Assembly: GCA_038135065.1 (NCBI GenBank)
Contig: JAYPWI010000005.1
Location: 1-64,000, forward strand
Direction of reading: 5' to 3'
Source of the DNA: JAYPWI01 sp038135065
GTDB lineage: Bacteria; Actinomycetota; Acidimicrobiia; Acidimicrobiales; Poriferisodalaceae
Length of the DNA: 64,000 nucleotides
Shown: positions 33,651 through 42,685 of the stretch, piece by piece
Position numbering within the stretch: the stretch's first letter is position 1
How the letters are laid out: the number at the start of each line of letters is the position of its first letter
Position numbers and translations under genes: made by a program
The notes under the pieces: generated by a model
Told to the model about the DNA's origin: nothing
Databases searched by the model: none
Seen by the model: only the letters and a program-made list of their open reading frames with translations

Positions 33651-34548
33651 CGAAGAGGCTCGCGAAGCCCACGGCGGCCGCACCAACGAGGGGTCCCTCG
33701 GCCCCGAGGCCAACCGGTTCGAGACGCGCTCCGAGACTGAAGGACAACCTGCTGCACCGGGCCAACTCAGCGCGGGCTGCGTCGAAGAAGGTGTCTCCGA
33801 ACCCCAGGGCCACGGAACCTCCGACGAGCACTACATCGAGGTCGAGCAGGTTGACCACCGATGCGACACCCCGACCCAACAGGGTGCCCGCTCGGACTCG
33901 CTCGTCGTTTCGAGCGAGTTCGGGGCTTGTGCTGGTCCGTCGAGCAATGGCCGGGCCGGAGATCTCGGCTTCGAGGCAGCCCGATGCCCCGCATGCACAC
34001 GGTGCGCCGCCAGGGGCGACGATCACATGCCCGACGTGCCCGGCATTGCCCCGCCCGCCATCGAGCAAGCAACCGTCCACCACGATGCCGCCGCCAACCC
34101 CCGTCGAAACCACCATGGCCATGTAGTTGTCGACGCCGCGCGCCGCACCACACCACCCCTCGGCGAGCGCGAGCGCCTTCGCATCGTTGTCGATAGCCAC
34201 GGGAAGCCCCGTGTGATCCTCGAGCTGCGACCGCAAGGGGAATGATCGCCAGGCAGGGATGTTCAGGGGAGAAACCGTCGTGCCACCCGGGGCCATCGGG
34301 CCCCCGCAGCCCACCCCACACACCACGGGGGCGCTAGAGCAGGCCTCGGACGCCCACCTCGATGCGTGCTCGACCAACCCAGCCAACGCCGCCCACAAAG
34401 CCGCTGGATCGGTGGCCGGAGTCGGGCACACGCTGGACCAGGCAATTGTGCCATCGGGCTCAACGATGCCGACCGCCAATTTCGTTCCCCCGATGTCCAC
34501 AGCGAGCGCAGGGCCATGTGCTGTGCCGAGGCTGCTCGCCCGGGTCAT
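33631..34548 (-). CDS. ROK-family sugar kinase (glucokinase-like)
   Basis: A 305-aa kinase. The ATP phosphate loop is LAVDIGGTKLAVG, the catalytic Asp lies in AIDNDAKALALAE, and the ROK zinc motif is CACGASGCLE after a metal-ligand His (NAGHVGHV). Glucokinase activity is the usual role in actinobacteria, but other hexoses are possible. There is no N-terminal DNA-binding domain, so it is a kinase and not a repressor. ATG 34548 lies six bases after TACCAT. First gene of the ROK-small-HNH-lplA operon. Confidence 0.9.
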   Translation of the reverse strand: MTRASSLGTAHGPALAVDIGGTKLAVGIVEPDGTIAWSSVCPTPATDPAALWAALAGLVEHASRWASEACSSAPVVCGVGCGGPMAPGGTTVSPLNIPAWRSFPLRSQLEDHTGLPVAIDNDAKALALAEGWCGAARGVDNYMAMVVSTGVGGGIVVDGCLLDGGRGNAGHVGHVIVAPGGAPCACGASGCLEAEISGPAIARRTSTSPELARNDERVRAGTLLGRGVASVVNLLDLDVVLVGGSVALGFGDTFFDAARAELARCSRLSFSLGARLEPVGLGAEGPLVGAAAVGFASLFDGGRRG

Positions 34549-34554
34549 GACGCC

Positions 34555-34560
34555 ATGGTA
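34555..34560 (-). promoter_or_regulatory. leaderless-type -10 for ROK operon
   Basis: TACCAT on the minus strand ends six bases before ATG 34548. A plus-strand TAGCCT at 34610-34615 could serve the divergent moxR gene with a leader of about 33 bases. Confidence 0.5.
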
Positions 34561-34654
34561 TCGGCGGCCGATCGACCTGGGCCGATCTCTCACCGGGCCC
34601 TGCGGTGGCTAGCCTCTGCCGTCAGCCCATGAAGCCGGACCGATCGGGAGATCG

Positions 34655-35635
34655 ATGACCGACGCCACCGCATCCCAACCAGCGAGCCCACCTCCGTCGT
34701 TCGTGGACGTGTTCGAGCGCATCGCCACCAACGTCGCGCAGGTGATCCGCGGCAAACCCGAAGCCATCCGGTTGGCTCTGCTGTGCCTCGTGGCCGAAGG
34801 GCATCTCCTCATCGAGGACGTGCCCGGGGTGGGCAAGACCAGCCTGGCCAAAGCGCTGGCCCGCTCGGTCGACAGCACCTTCGGCCGGATCCAATTCACG
34901 CCCGACGTGCTTCCGACCGATGTGGTGGGCGTCAACATCTGGAACGAACAGGGTCGGGCATTCGAATTCCGACCCGGCCCCGTATTCAACCAGTTCGTAT
35001 TGGCAGACGAGATCAACCGGGCATCTCCGAAGACGCAGGCCGCGCTCCTCGAGGCGATGGAAGAACGCCAGGTCACCATCGATCGGGACACCCACCCGCT
35101 CGACTCACCCTTCATGGTCATCGCCACACAGAACCCACTCGACCACGAGGGAACCTACCCCCTGCCAGAGAGCCAACTCGACCGCTTCCTGATGCGCATC
35201 TCGATCGGCTATCCCGACAGGGACGACGCGGTCGGGATCCTGGAAGACCAGGCAGCGAGCAGTGGGCCGCCGATCTCTGCGGTGGCCACCAGCCTCGAGG
35301 TGAGGGCCATGGCCGAGCTGGTGCGTGGGGTACACGTTGCCCCCAGCCTGCGGGACTACATCGTCAGCCTGGCTGAGGCCTCCCGGAGCCACCACGCAAT
35401 CGCGTTGGGGGCCAGCCCCCGAGCCACGCTGTACCTCCAGCGCGTCGCCCAGGCCCTCGCCGCATCGCACGACCGCTCCTACGTCGTTCCTGACGACATC
35501 AAAGCGATTGCGCGGCCCGTCCTGGGACATCGCCTGGTCCTCACACCAGAGGCCCAACTGCAGGGCCTGGACGTCGAGCGGGTGATCGGCGAACTCCTCG
35601 ACGCAGTTCCGGTGCCGACCGCTGCGACCCTCTGA
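34655..35635 (+). CDS. MoxR-family AAA ATPase
   Basis: A 326-aa chaperone-like ATPase: Walker A GVGKTS (in LLIEDVPGVGKTSLAKALA), Walker B FVLADEINRASPKTQAALLE and sensor 1 VIATQNPLDHEGTYPLPESQ. MoxR proteins help assemble metal centres or activate complexes through partner proteins. It heads an operon with a DUF58 protein and a membrane transglutaminase, a very common trio. A GGGAG site precedes ATG 34655. Confidence 0.95.
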   Translation: MTDATASQPASPPPSFVDVFERIATNVAQVIRGKPEAIRLALLCLVAEGHLLIEDVPGVGKTSLAKALARSVDSTFGRIQFTPDVLPTDVVGVNIWNEQGRAFEFRPGPVFNQFVLADEINRASPKTQAALLEAMEERQVTIDRDTHPLDSPFMVIATQNPLDHEGTYPLPESQLDRFLMRISIGYPDRDDAVGILEDQAASSGPPISAVATSLEVRAMAELVRGVHVAPSLRDYIVSLAEASRSHHAIALGASPRATLYLQRVAQALAASHDRSYVVPDDIKAIARPVLGHRLVLTPEAQLQGLDVERVIGELLDAVPVPTAATL

Positions 35636-35670
35636 CTCCTGGTGCTCCTCGTGAACGGCCAGAGCGACCG

Positions 35671-36864
35671 GTGCTGACCCGTAGCGGCTGGATCATGGCC
35701 TCGAGCGGGGCCGTACTGGCCCTGGTCGGCCGCGTGTTCGGCATCTACGAGTTGTTCGTCATCGCTGCGGCCACGGGCGGCCTCGTCATCGTCTCTGCGG
35801 CGTGGGCGGTCTCGGTTCGTCTCAAGGTCCAGGTGACCCGAACGGTTCGACCCCTGCGCGTCCACGCAGGTGAACTGGCCTCGGCAGACCTGCGCTTCAC
35901 CAATCTGGGAGGGCGCACTGCAGTCCTCCGCGCGATCGATCCGGTCAGCACGACGGTGGGCGCCGACATGGTGCTGGGGCCTCTGCAGCCCGAGGAAGCG
36001 GTGGGCGCCTCCTACGCCATTCCGACCCAGCGGCGGGGCGTCATCGAGATCGGACCGATGACCATCGAGATCACCGACCCGTTCGGCCTCTCGACCGTGC
36101 GAGTACATGCCGCGGGCACCACGGCGGTCACCGTCTATCCACGCCTCGACCCCATCGCCCCGCTCCCCTTTTCGCGAGGGCACGATCCCCATGGGGCCGC
36201 CCACGACTCCCGATCCCTCGGTCGAATCGGGGAGGAGTTCTACGCCCTGCGCGACTACTCGGTCGGAGACGACCTCCGGCGCGTGCACTGGCCCTCGACT
36301 GCACGACGAGGGCGCTTGATGGTTCGCCAGGATGAACTGCCGCGCCAGGGCCGGGTCACCGTGCTGCTCGACACCCGTGCGACCGCGCACTCTGATGACA
36401 GCTTCGAACGGGCGGTATCGGCGGCCGCCAGTGTCGTCGCAACGAGCTCCCGCCAACGCGACCTGGTGCGGCTGGTGACGACGGGTGGCCGAGACAGTGG
36501 CTTCGCAACTGGGCGCGCCCATCTGGAGTCGGTGCTCGAATACCTGGCATCGATCGAGGCGACCAGCAGAGGAACATTCCAGGCCACCTTGGCGAACCTT
36601 CAGACCGCCAGCGACGGAGGCGCCGTGGTGGCCGTGATGGGCGAGGCCCACGAGGCGGATGTCGAGCGAGTCACCCGACTTCGGGGCCGGGCGGGAGCCC
36701 TGGCCGTCGTTCGGTTCCCTGAGGCGCCTGCGGCGTCGGCTTCCTCACCCAGGACAGATCGCGGACCGCTCGGCCGACAGAGCATCGAAGTGGTCGTGCC
36801 TCCCGGCGCCGCCTTCCTCGAGGCATGGAATCGGGCCGTTGGAGCCGAGTCGGAGTTGCGATGA
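35671..36864 (+). CDS. DUF58-family membrane-anchored protein
   Basis: A 397-aa protein with one or two N-terminal helices (about 5-45), then a beta-rich region and the DUF58 signature GEEFYALRDYSVGDDLRRVHWPSTARRG, followed by a vWA-like half (VTVLLDTRATAHSDDSFERA). It is the usual partner of MoxR and may be its substrate or adaptor. GTG 35671 starts 35 bases after moxR. Its stop overlaps the next gene by four bases. Confidence 0.9.
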   Translation: MLTRSGWIMASSGAVLALVGRVFGIYELFVIAAATGGLVIVSAAWAVSVRLKVQVTRTVRPLRVHAGELASADLRFTNLGGRTAVLRAIDPVSTTVGADMVLGPLQPEEAVGASYAIPTQRRGVIEIGPMTIEITDPFGLSTVRVHAAGTTAVTVYPRLDPIAPLPFSRGHDPHGAAHDSRSLGRIGEEFYALRDYSVGDDLRRVHWPSTARRGRLMVRQDELPRQGRVTVLLDTRATAHSDDSFERAVSAAASVVATSSRQRDLVRLVTTGGRDSGFATGRAHLESVLEYLASIEATSRGTFQATLANLQTASDGGAVVAVMGEAHEADVERVTRLRGRAGALAVVRFPEAPAASASSPRTDRGPLGRQSIEVVVPPGAAFLEAWNRAVGAESELR

Positions 36865-39116
36865 AGGCTCGAACCCCCGGCGGACGGGTGCCACTGGTCT
36901 GGGCCGAAGCCGCCCTGTGTGTGCTGACCCTGACGGTGGTCGTGTCGATGCGACGCCTCTTCGACAGTTGGGACTTCCTCCCCGTGTTGGCGACCACCAC
37001 CGTCGTCGCCCATGCAACTGCCAGCATCTCGCGTCGCCAACGTTGGACCATCGGGGCCACCGTGCCGGTGTCGGCAGTGACAGCCGTTCTCCTCTCGGCG
37101 GTGTTGATTTATCCTGAGACACTGCTGCTGGTGGTCCCGGGCTTCGAGACCTGGCGGCTCATGGCATCCGAACTCGGGGAGGCGTGGACGGCCTTCGGCC
37201 GAGTCGAGGCACCCACCCCGGCCACGGGTGGCTTCCTGGTTGGTGCGAGTGCACTGCTCTGGTTGATCGCCGGCGCGAGCGATATCGCGGCATTCCGCCT
37301 GCGGACCATGACGGAGGCCCTACTCGCCCCTCTTGCGCTGTTCGTCTTCGTGGCCGTGCTCGGTGTCGGCGGGTATCGCCTCGAGACGGCCGGGGCCCTG
37401 GTCGGCGCAGCCTGGCTTTTCCTATTGCTGGCCCGAACCTCCTCACCGGTGTCACACCCCGTGCCGCTGGCAGCCACCGAGGATCGACAACGCCGCACAA
37501 CACTGTCCCTCGGCCTGCGAATGGTCTGCGGAGCGGTCACCATCGGGATCCTCGCTGGCCCCTTGCTGCCTGGGGTGGGCGAGCCGGGGGTGATCACCCT
37601 GAAGGACCTCGAGGGTGGGAGCGGGTCGCGTGTCACCCTGAGCCCCCTCGTTGATGCTCGCGGACGACTGATCGAACAGTCGAACACCGAGCTGTTCAGG
37701 GTGAGGGCCGACCAGGCCGCCTACTGGCGCGTCTCCGGGCTCGATGAGTTCAACGGCACCGTGTGGGGCAGCAACCGCAGCTACTCCTCGGGCAGCGGCC
37801 GGCTCCGCGATGTGTCCGACGACGTGCCGACCCTCGAGCAGCGGATCACCATCTCCGGATTGTCCAGCATCTGGATTCCAGCCGCCTACGAGCCGGTTCG
37901 CCTGCGGGGCGAGGACATCAGTTGGGACGACGTCACCGACACGTTGGTCATCCGACGCGGCCAGAGCGTGGCCCCTGGAACGACGTACACCGTCGTATCC
38001 GCACTCGACGTGCCATCGCCAGAGGAACTCCGATCAGCCCCTACGGAAGTGCCGGCAGAGATCGCCACCGAATACACCGCCCTGCCTGCCAGCTTCAGTA
38101 CCGACATCCGATTGCTGGCCGAGCAGGTCACCGCCGCGTCGGGCAATACCTTCGACCGGGCGATTGCCCTACAGACCTTCTTCCGCGAAAACTTCGTGTA
38201 CTCCCTCGATGCGGTCGCAGGCCACGACACGGAACGGATGGAGAACTTCCTGTTCCAGGACCGCCGCGGCTATTGCGAGCAGTTCGCCGGATCGTTCGCC
38301 GCCATGGCCCGTTCGCTGGGAATCCCGGCCAGGGTCGCCGTCGGATTCACACCAGGGGAACGTGTCGGAGACGAATTCATCGTCCGTGGTGAGCATTACC
38401 ACGCCTGGCCAGAGGTCTGGATCGACGGACAGTGGGTCTACTTCGAGCCGACACCCGGTCGAGGAGCGCCCTTGGCCCAGACCTACACCGGCGTAGCCCC
38501 GCAGCAGGCAGTGTCAGGAGATCCGTTGGGCGTTCCAGCCGAGGAGCTGGGGTCCGGAGGGACCAGCGGTGGTGGACAGACGCCCGAGGGTCCGACCACA
38601 GACAACCCTGGCTTCGTGGATGATTTGACCCTCGTCGACCAGAGCACACCCCGCCGCCTGGCCCCGTGGGTGCGCTGGACCCTGATCGCCATCACCGCTG
38701 CTCTCGTCGCAGCCCTGCTGTGGGTCCTCGTGTTCCCGAGCATGGTTGCCGTGCGACGTCGTCGACGTCGGGCGCGGGCGGCAGACGACGCGTGTGCTCT
38801 GGCCAGCGAAGCCTGGACCGACTTCTGCAGCCGCCTCGCAGTTGCCGGCATGACCCGCCAGGAACATGAAACCCACGCTCAGTTCGTCCGGCGGGTCGCA
38901 GCCGACACGCGTCTCGCCTCAGCCCCCCTGACCGACATCGCTACAACCGCCGATCGGGCTAGTTTCAGCGACCTCGAACCGAGCCTCGACGAGGTCCGAG
39001 AGATGGTCCGGCTGGTCGATCAGGTCGACACGGATCTCCAGCATGGCCTGCGCTGGTCAGAGCGACTCCGCCAACGGTCAGATCCCCGCATCTTGAGTCG
39101 GGCCGGCGGCTCGTAG
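36861..39116 (+). CDS. membrane transglutaminase-like protein (TgpA family)
   Basis: A 751-aa protein. Six or so membrane helices fill the first 220 residues, then an extracytoplasmic part with the transglutaminase core: Cys in RRGYCEQFAGSFAAMARSLG, His in GEHYHAWPEVW and Asp in IDGQWVYFEPTPGRG. A single helix (LIAITAALVAALLWVLV) returns to a cytoplasmic C-terminal domain. It could cross-link or cleave surface proteins or peptidoglycan, substrate unknown. ATG 36861 overlaps the DUF58 stop by four bases. Confidence 0.92.
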   Translation: MKARTPGGRVPLVWAEAALCVLTLTVVVSMRRLFDSWDFLPVLATTTVVAHATASISRRQRWTIGATVPVSAVTAVLLSAVLIYPETLLLVVPGFETWRLMASELGEAWTAFGRVEAPTPATGGFLVGASALLWLIAGASDIAAFRLRTMTEALLAPLALFVFVAVLGVGGYRLETAGALVGAAWLFLLLARTSSPVSHPVPLAATEDRQRRTTLSLGLRMVCGAVTIGILAGPLLPGVGEPGVITLKDLEGGSGSRVTLSPLVDARGRLIEQSNTELFRVRADQAAYWRVSGLDEFNGTVWGSNRSYSSGSGRLRDVSDDVPTLEQRITISGLSSIWIPAAYEPVRLRGEDISWDDVTDTLVIRRGQSVAPGTTYTVVSALDVPSPEELRSAPTEVPAEIATEYTALPASFSTDIRLLAEQVTAASGNTFDRAIALQTFFRENFVYSLDAVAGHDTERMENFLFQDRRGYCEQFAGSFAAMARSLGIPARVAVGFTPGERVGDEFIVRGEHYHAWPEVWIDGQWVYFEPTPGRGAPLAQTYTGVAPQQAVSGDPLGVPAEELGSGGTSGGGQTPEGPTTDNPGFVDDLTLVDQSTPRRLAPWVRWTLIAITAALVAALLWVLVFPSMVAVRRRRRRARAADDACALASEAWTDFCSRLAVAGMTRQEHETHAQFVRRVAADTRLASAPLTDIATTADRASFSDLEPSLDEVREMVRLVDQVDTDLQHGLRWSERLRQRSDPRILSRAGGS

Positions 39117-39198
39117 CAACAACGGCCCAGCTGCGTACTACAGGCTCGAGGTCACCGGTGGAGTGAACGCAGCCCGGCGAGTTCACGAAGCAATGGCT

Positions 39199-39570
39199 TC
39201 AGTCGTCCCGCTTGAATCGATCCTTGAGGCGACCGCCCATCCCACTGATGCCTGGCCCCTGTCGATTGCGCACGGCCCCGCTTACCTGCTGCAAGCCGGC
39301 ACGGCCCATATTGCGCAAATTTCGCTCGATCACGACAGCGCTGGCGAACATCACCATCGACGCGCCGAATGCGAGAAGGAAGTGAACCTGCAACGCAGCG
39401 ATCAAACCGGCCAGTCCGAGCACTCCGATGAGAACAGCCCATTTGATGTTGCGGAGGGCATGACGGTAGAGGGAGGTCTCTGAGACTTCCCGAGCGAACT
39501 CGGGATCGCTGTCATAGAACTCCTTTTCGATCTCGAAAAGGATCCGCTGTTCGTCGTCAGAAAGCGGCAC
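39199..39570 (-). CDS. DUF3040-family small membrane protein
   Basis: A 123-aa actinobacterial protein. It begins MPLSDDEQRILFEIEKEF, the family's soluble start, followed by two helices (WAVLIGVLGLAGLIAALQVH and LAFGASMVMFASAVVI) and a basic tail. Function unknown. GTG 39570 has a GGAGCAGG site. A TAGAAT -10 lies at 39603-39598. Confidence 0.85.
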   Translation of the reverse strand: MPLSDDEQRILFEIEKEFYDSDPEFAREVSETSLYRHALRNIKWAVLIGVLGLAGLIAALQVHFLLAFGASMVMFASAVVIERNLRNMGRAGLQQVSGAVRNRQGPGISGMGGRLKDRFKRDD

Positions 39571-39597
39571 GCACCTGCTCCATTCCGTGTTCGGGTC

Positions 39598-39603
39598 ATT
39601 CTA
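39598..39603 (-). promoter_or_regulatory. -10 element for DUF3040 gene
   Basis: TAGAAT on the minus strand, with a predicted start near 39591 and a leader of about 20 bases with a ribosome site. The -35 is weak. Confidence 0.45.
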
Positions 39604-39702
39604 GATCGCCCTCTCGAGCCATGCGGCATCACCTTGGACGAATCACCAGCATCGGCGACAGAATCCCCGTCGGTCGTCAGCCGCTCTGCAGAAGGACCGA
39701 CC

Positions 39703-40995
39703 TCAGATCGATCGATCTGGACCCCATCGGCGCTCACCCGGCCCTCCCCCCTGTTCGGAGTCTTCCGAGCGGCGGGAACCGGCACCCGGAGCGATCGCTT
39801 CAGTTCCGAAGCGGGCCCGGATCTCATCCATTGCGGCCGACACACGCCCCCAGGGCACCACCAACTCGTCGGGAGCTCCGACCTCCTCGGGGGAGTAGAG
39901 CAGTTCGAGCTGCTCCGGACCTGGTGGAGCCAGACCCGTAGCTGCGACCCCGATCAGTCGAACACCCCCCGAGGTATCCAGTCGATCCAGCAATGCCACT
40001 GCGGTGTCGGCGATCACCTTCCCCACATCAGTGCTCTCGGTGAGCGTCTGTGACCGGCTGACGGATCGCAGCTCGGGCGAACGCACCTTCAACTGCACGG
40101 TTCGGCAGGCAAGCCCGGCTCGACGGAGACGTGACGCCACCCCATCTGCAAGTCGGACGATCTCCGAGCGCATCCTGGCAATGTCGGTCACGTCGACCTC
40201 GAAGGTCTCCTCGTGCGAGATTGACTTGGCCTCCCGCTCGGGCACCACGGGGCGATCGTCCACGCCCTGCGACAACATGGCCAAATGGCGACCGTGGGCG
40301 TCACCCAGCAACTGCACGAGGGTTGCCTCCGACACCCGGGAAAGATCACCGACCGTGGCCACCCCGATGCCCTGCAAACGGCGCAGCGTTGCCGCACCAA
40401 CGCCCCACAGCGCCGCCACCGGATGACCATGTAGGAACGAGCGTGCGTCCGCCCGGTTCACGACTCGGACCCCTGCTCCGGCCTGTATGCCACGAGGCGT
40501 GGCACGCGGCTTTGCTGCTACCGACGCGAGCTTCGCCAAGAGCTTGTTCGAGGCCACACCGACCGAACAGTCGAGACCGACGGTCTCCAGGATGTCGTGG
40601 CGAATTCGCCAGGCGATCTCCTCGCTCGACCCGAAGAGCAGGTGCGCACCCGACACATCCAGAAACGCTTCGTCGAGGGCGATTGGCTCGACGAGCGGGG
40701 TGATCGATTGGAATACCCGATGGACGGCTTGCGAAGCAGACCGGTACCGCGAGAAGTGGGCGCTGACGAACACTGCGTCGGGACACAGTTTTCGGGCCTG
40801 GGCAGACGGCATGGCGGAGCGGACCCCACGCATCCGAGCTTCGTAGCTCGCCGAGGCAACGACCCCTCGATCCGAGCTTCCGCCCACCACCACCGCCTTG
40901 CCGACCAGGCTGGGATCACGCTGTCGCTCGACCTCGACATAGAACGCGTCCATGTCGACGTGCAGAATCGGTAGATCGTCAGCGCCGTTCGACAC
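39703..40995 (-). CDS. dinB: DNA polymerase IV (Y-family)
   Basis: Translesion polymerase of 430 aa. Catalytic residues are visible in ILHVDMDAFYVEVE, in SYEARMRGVRSAMP and in ALDEAFLDVSG; the thumb helix-hairpin-helix (LWGVGAATLRRLQGIGVATV) and little-finger domain follow. No clear beta-clamp peptide is obvious in the polar tail. GTG 40995 starts 17 bases inside the end of the Nudix gene, so the two are coupled. No LexA box is seen upstream. Confidence 0.94.
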   Translation of the reverse strand: MSNGADDLPILHVDMDAFYVEVERQRDPSLVGKAVVVGGSSDRGVVASASYEARMRGVRSAMPSAQARKLCPDAVFVSAHFSRYRSASQAVHRVFQSITPLVEPIALDEAFLDVSGAHLLFGSSEEIAWRIRHDILETVGLDCSVGVASNKLLAKLASVAAKPRATPRGIQAGAGVRVVNRADARSFLHGHPVAALWGVGAATLRRLQGIGVATVGDLSRVSEATLVQLLGDAHGRHLAMLSQGVDDRPVVPEREAKSISHEETFEVDVTDIARMRSEIVRLADGVASRLRRAGLACRTVQLKVRSPELRSVSRSQTLTESTDVGKVIADTAVALLDRLDTSGGVRLIGVAATGLAPPGPEQLELLYSPEEVGAPDELVVPWGRVSAAMDEIRARFGTEAIAPGAGSRRSEDSEQGGGPGERRWGPDRSI

Positions 40996-41464
40996 GGAGT
41001 TCCGACAACTGATCGCCGAGGATCCTGTACGCGAACTCGTGCCCCCAACCCACGGAACCCTCCAAATGCTCGAGCAGCGGTTCCCGCATCCACATCTGAT
41101 GACCGACCAGCAGGTCGGCGAGGTCCCGGCGTGCAACCCACTGGGCATCGATGACGATGCCGTCTGGATCGTCGATGAAAATGTCACCCCGATGACCAGT
41201 GGCAAGGTGCACCTCCACAGTGAGGTGCCAGCCCAGATCCGGCGCCTCGGCCTGCACGGTGTAGGCAGGGCCATGCCACCCGCTGACTGCGAGACCCGTC
41301 TCCTCGGCCACCTCTCGGGTCAAGCCCTCGATCAGCGACTCCCCGTCATCGATGACACCACCGGGGGTGCTCCAGTCGAAGCGTCCGCCCTTCCGCTTGT
41401 TGTGCACCATGAGGACGGCGTCGTCGAGCTGAATGATTCCGCCTCCGACTGACCAACGTCGCAC
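40979..41464 (-). CDS. Nudix hydrolase
   Basis: A 161-aa Nudix protein. The full Nudix box GGVIDDGESLIEGLTREVAEETGL (split here: GGVIDDGE, then REVAEETGL) chelates Mg. It hydrolyses a nucleoside diphosphate linked to X; a role in cleaning damaged nucleotides would suit its coupling to dinB but is inference. Two adjacent GTG codons (41467, 41464) could start it. CAGACT six bases before the second favours 41464. Confidence 0.9.
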   Translation of the reverse strand: MRRWSVGGGIIQLDDAVLMVHNKRKGGRFDWSTPGGVIDDGESLIEGLTREVAEETGLAVSGWHGPAYTVQAEAPDLGWHLTVEVHLATGHRGDIFIDDPDGIVIDAQWVARRDLADLLVGHQMWMREPLLEHLEGSVGWGHEFAYRILGDQLSELRVERR

Positions 41465-41513
41465 CACCGCAGTCTGCCAGGCGTGGGCCGGTGTCGGGGA
41501 ACCGAGCCGGCCC

Positions 41514-41519
41514 TACAGT
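41514..41519 (+). promoter_or_regulatory. leaderless-type -10
   Basis: TACAGT ends six bases before GTG 41526, the same hexamer and spacing as at the Rrf2 gene. Confidence 0.5.
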
Positions 41520-41525
41520 GTCTGG

Positions 41526-41837
41526 GTGAGCTCACCGCCGAACCCGCGTGCGCAGCCCGAGGCCGTCGATCTCGGAGACTTCGCAGCTCCAACCGCGCTC
41601 CCCAGCCCCGCAGTCCGGGCGACTGCCCTGGTAGCAGTGGTCGTTGCGGCGCTGTGCGGTGGGCTCATGGGGCTCGCAGCGGTGCGGTTGCAATGGCCGG
41701 AATGGTCGGCGCTCGCCCAGGTCTGCGGGGCAATGATCGGCAGCCTGGCTACCGCTCTCGGAACAGCGATCGTCGCCGTGCTCGTACTCAGGGCGATGAG
41801 CGAATGGCAGGACCAAGCACCGGCCAGGGCCCGTTGA
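41526..41837 (+). CDS. small two-helix membrane protein
   Basis: A 103-aa protein with a Pro-rich N-terminal tail, two hydrophobic helices (ATALVAVVVAALCGGLMGLA and VCGAMIGSLATALGTAIVAV) and a short polar end. No family recognised. GTG 41526 is chosen from the TACAGT hexamer. Its end overlaps the next gene by 4 or 34 bases depending on that start, so the two are co-translated. Confidence 0.65.
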   Translation: MSSPPNPRAQPEAVDLGDFAAPTALPSPAVRATALVAVVVAALCGGLMGLAAVRLQWPEWSALAQVCGAMIGSLATALGTAIVAVLVLRAMSEWQDQAPARAR

Positions 41838-42649
41838 CCTCCGCCGACATCGAGGGCGAAGGACCACAGCCCGGCGAGCTCGATGATCTGTTGGGACTGG
41901 CCATCGAACTCGCACATGACGCCGCCACTCACCACACCGAGCGGCGACTCGGCACGGTGGACGCGAAGTCCACCCCCACCGACCCGGTCACCGATGTCGA
42001 TCGGGCCAGTGAGTTGGCCATCGTGGCTGGGCTCGAGGCCCTGCGGCCCGACGACGCGATCCTGGGCGAAGAAGGCACTGGTCGCGACGGTTCGAGTGGG
42101 TTCAGGTGGGTGATCGACCCACTCGACGGCACGGTGAACTACGTCCACGGCCTGCCGTGTCACGCGGTAGCCATCGGGGTCGAATGGAACGGGACGCCCG
42201 TCGTCGGTGTCGTCTACGACACCGGTTCGGGCGAGCTCTTCACGGCCCGTCGCGGTGGGGGCGCCCGATGCAACGGGGCGGCACTCCAGGCGAGCGAGAC
42301 CGACCAGCTCCCGACGGCATTGATGGGCACGGGTTTCCCCTATGCCCCGGATCAACGAACTCACCACGCGCGGGTCATCACCGAACTGATCGGCCGGATC
42401 GCCGACATCCGCCGATCCGGTTCGTGCGCCATCGACATGTGCTGGACCGCAGCCGGGCGCCTCGACGCCTACTACGAAACCGGACCGATGCCATGGGACG
42501 TGACCGCAGGGCTCGTGATCGTCGCAGAAGCGGGCGGTATCGCGCACTACGACCCCGAACGGCGGCGAATCATGGCCTCAGGCCCCGCGCTGTGGGGTCC
42601 CCTGTGCGAACTCGTCGAGCACGCTGAGCGACGGGCCGGACGCACATGA
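41804..42649 (+). CDS. suhB: inositol-monophosphatase-family protein
   Basis: A Mg-dependent phosphatase of 281 aa (271 if TTG 41834 is used, which would overlap the upstream stop as TTGA). The metal motif WVIDPLDGTVNYVHGLP and the late PWDVTAGLVIVAEAGG are the two family signatures, and the metal Glu is in ILGEEGTG. It acts on inositol phosphate in phosphatidylinositol synthesis, or on histidinol phosphate or fructose-1,6-bisphosphate in some members. A PI-mannosyltransferase-like gene is present at 56 kb. Confidence 0.9.
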   Translation: MAGPSTGQGPLTSADIEGEGPQPGELDDLLGLAIELAHDAATHHTERRLGTVDAKSTPTDPVTDVDRASELAIVAGLEALRPDDAILGEEGTGRDGSSGFRWVIDPLDGTVNYVHGLPCHAVAIGVEWNGTPVVGVVYDTGSGELFTARRGGGARCNGAALQASETDQLPTALMGTGFPYAPDQRTHHARVITELIGRIADIRRSGSCAIDMCWTAAGRLDAYYETGPMPWDVTAGLVIVAEAGGIAHYDPERRRIMASGPALWGPLCELVEHAERRAGRT

Positions 42650-42673
42650 GCTCCGCGGACGGGCTTTATGCAT

Positions 42674-42679
42674 CACAAT
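42674..42679 (+). promoter_or_regulatory. candidate -10 for mtrA
   Basis: CACAAT (one mismatch to TANNNT) ends six bases before GTG 42686, matching the spacing at other leaderless genes. Confidence 0.35.
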
Positions 42680-42685
42680 GGTGCA

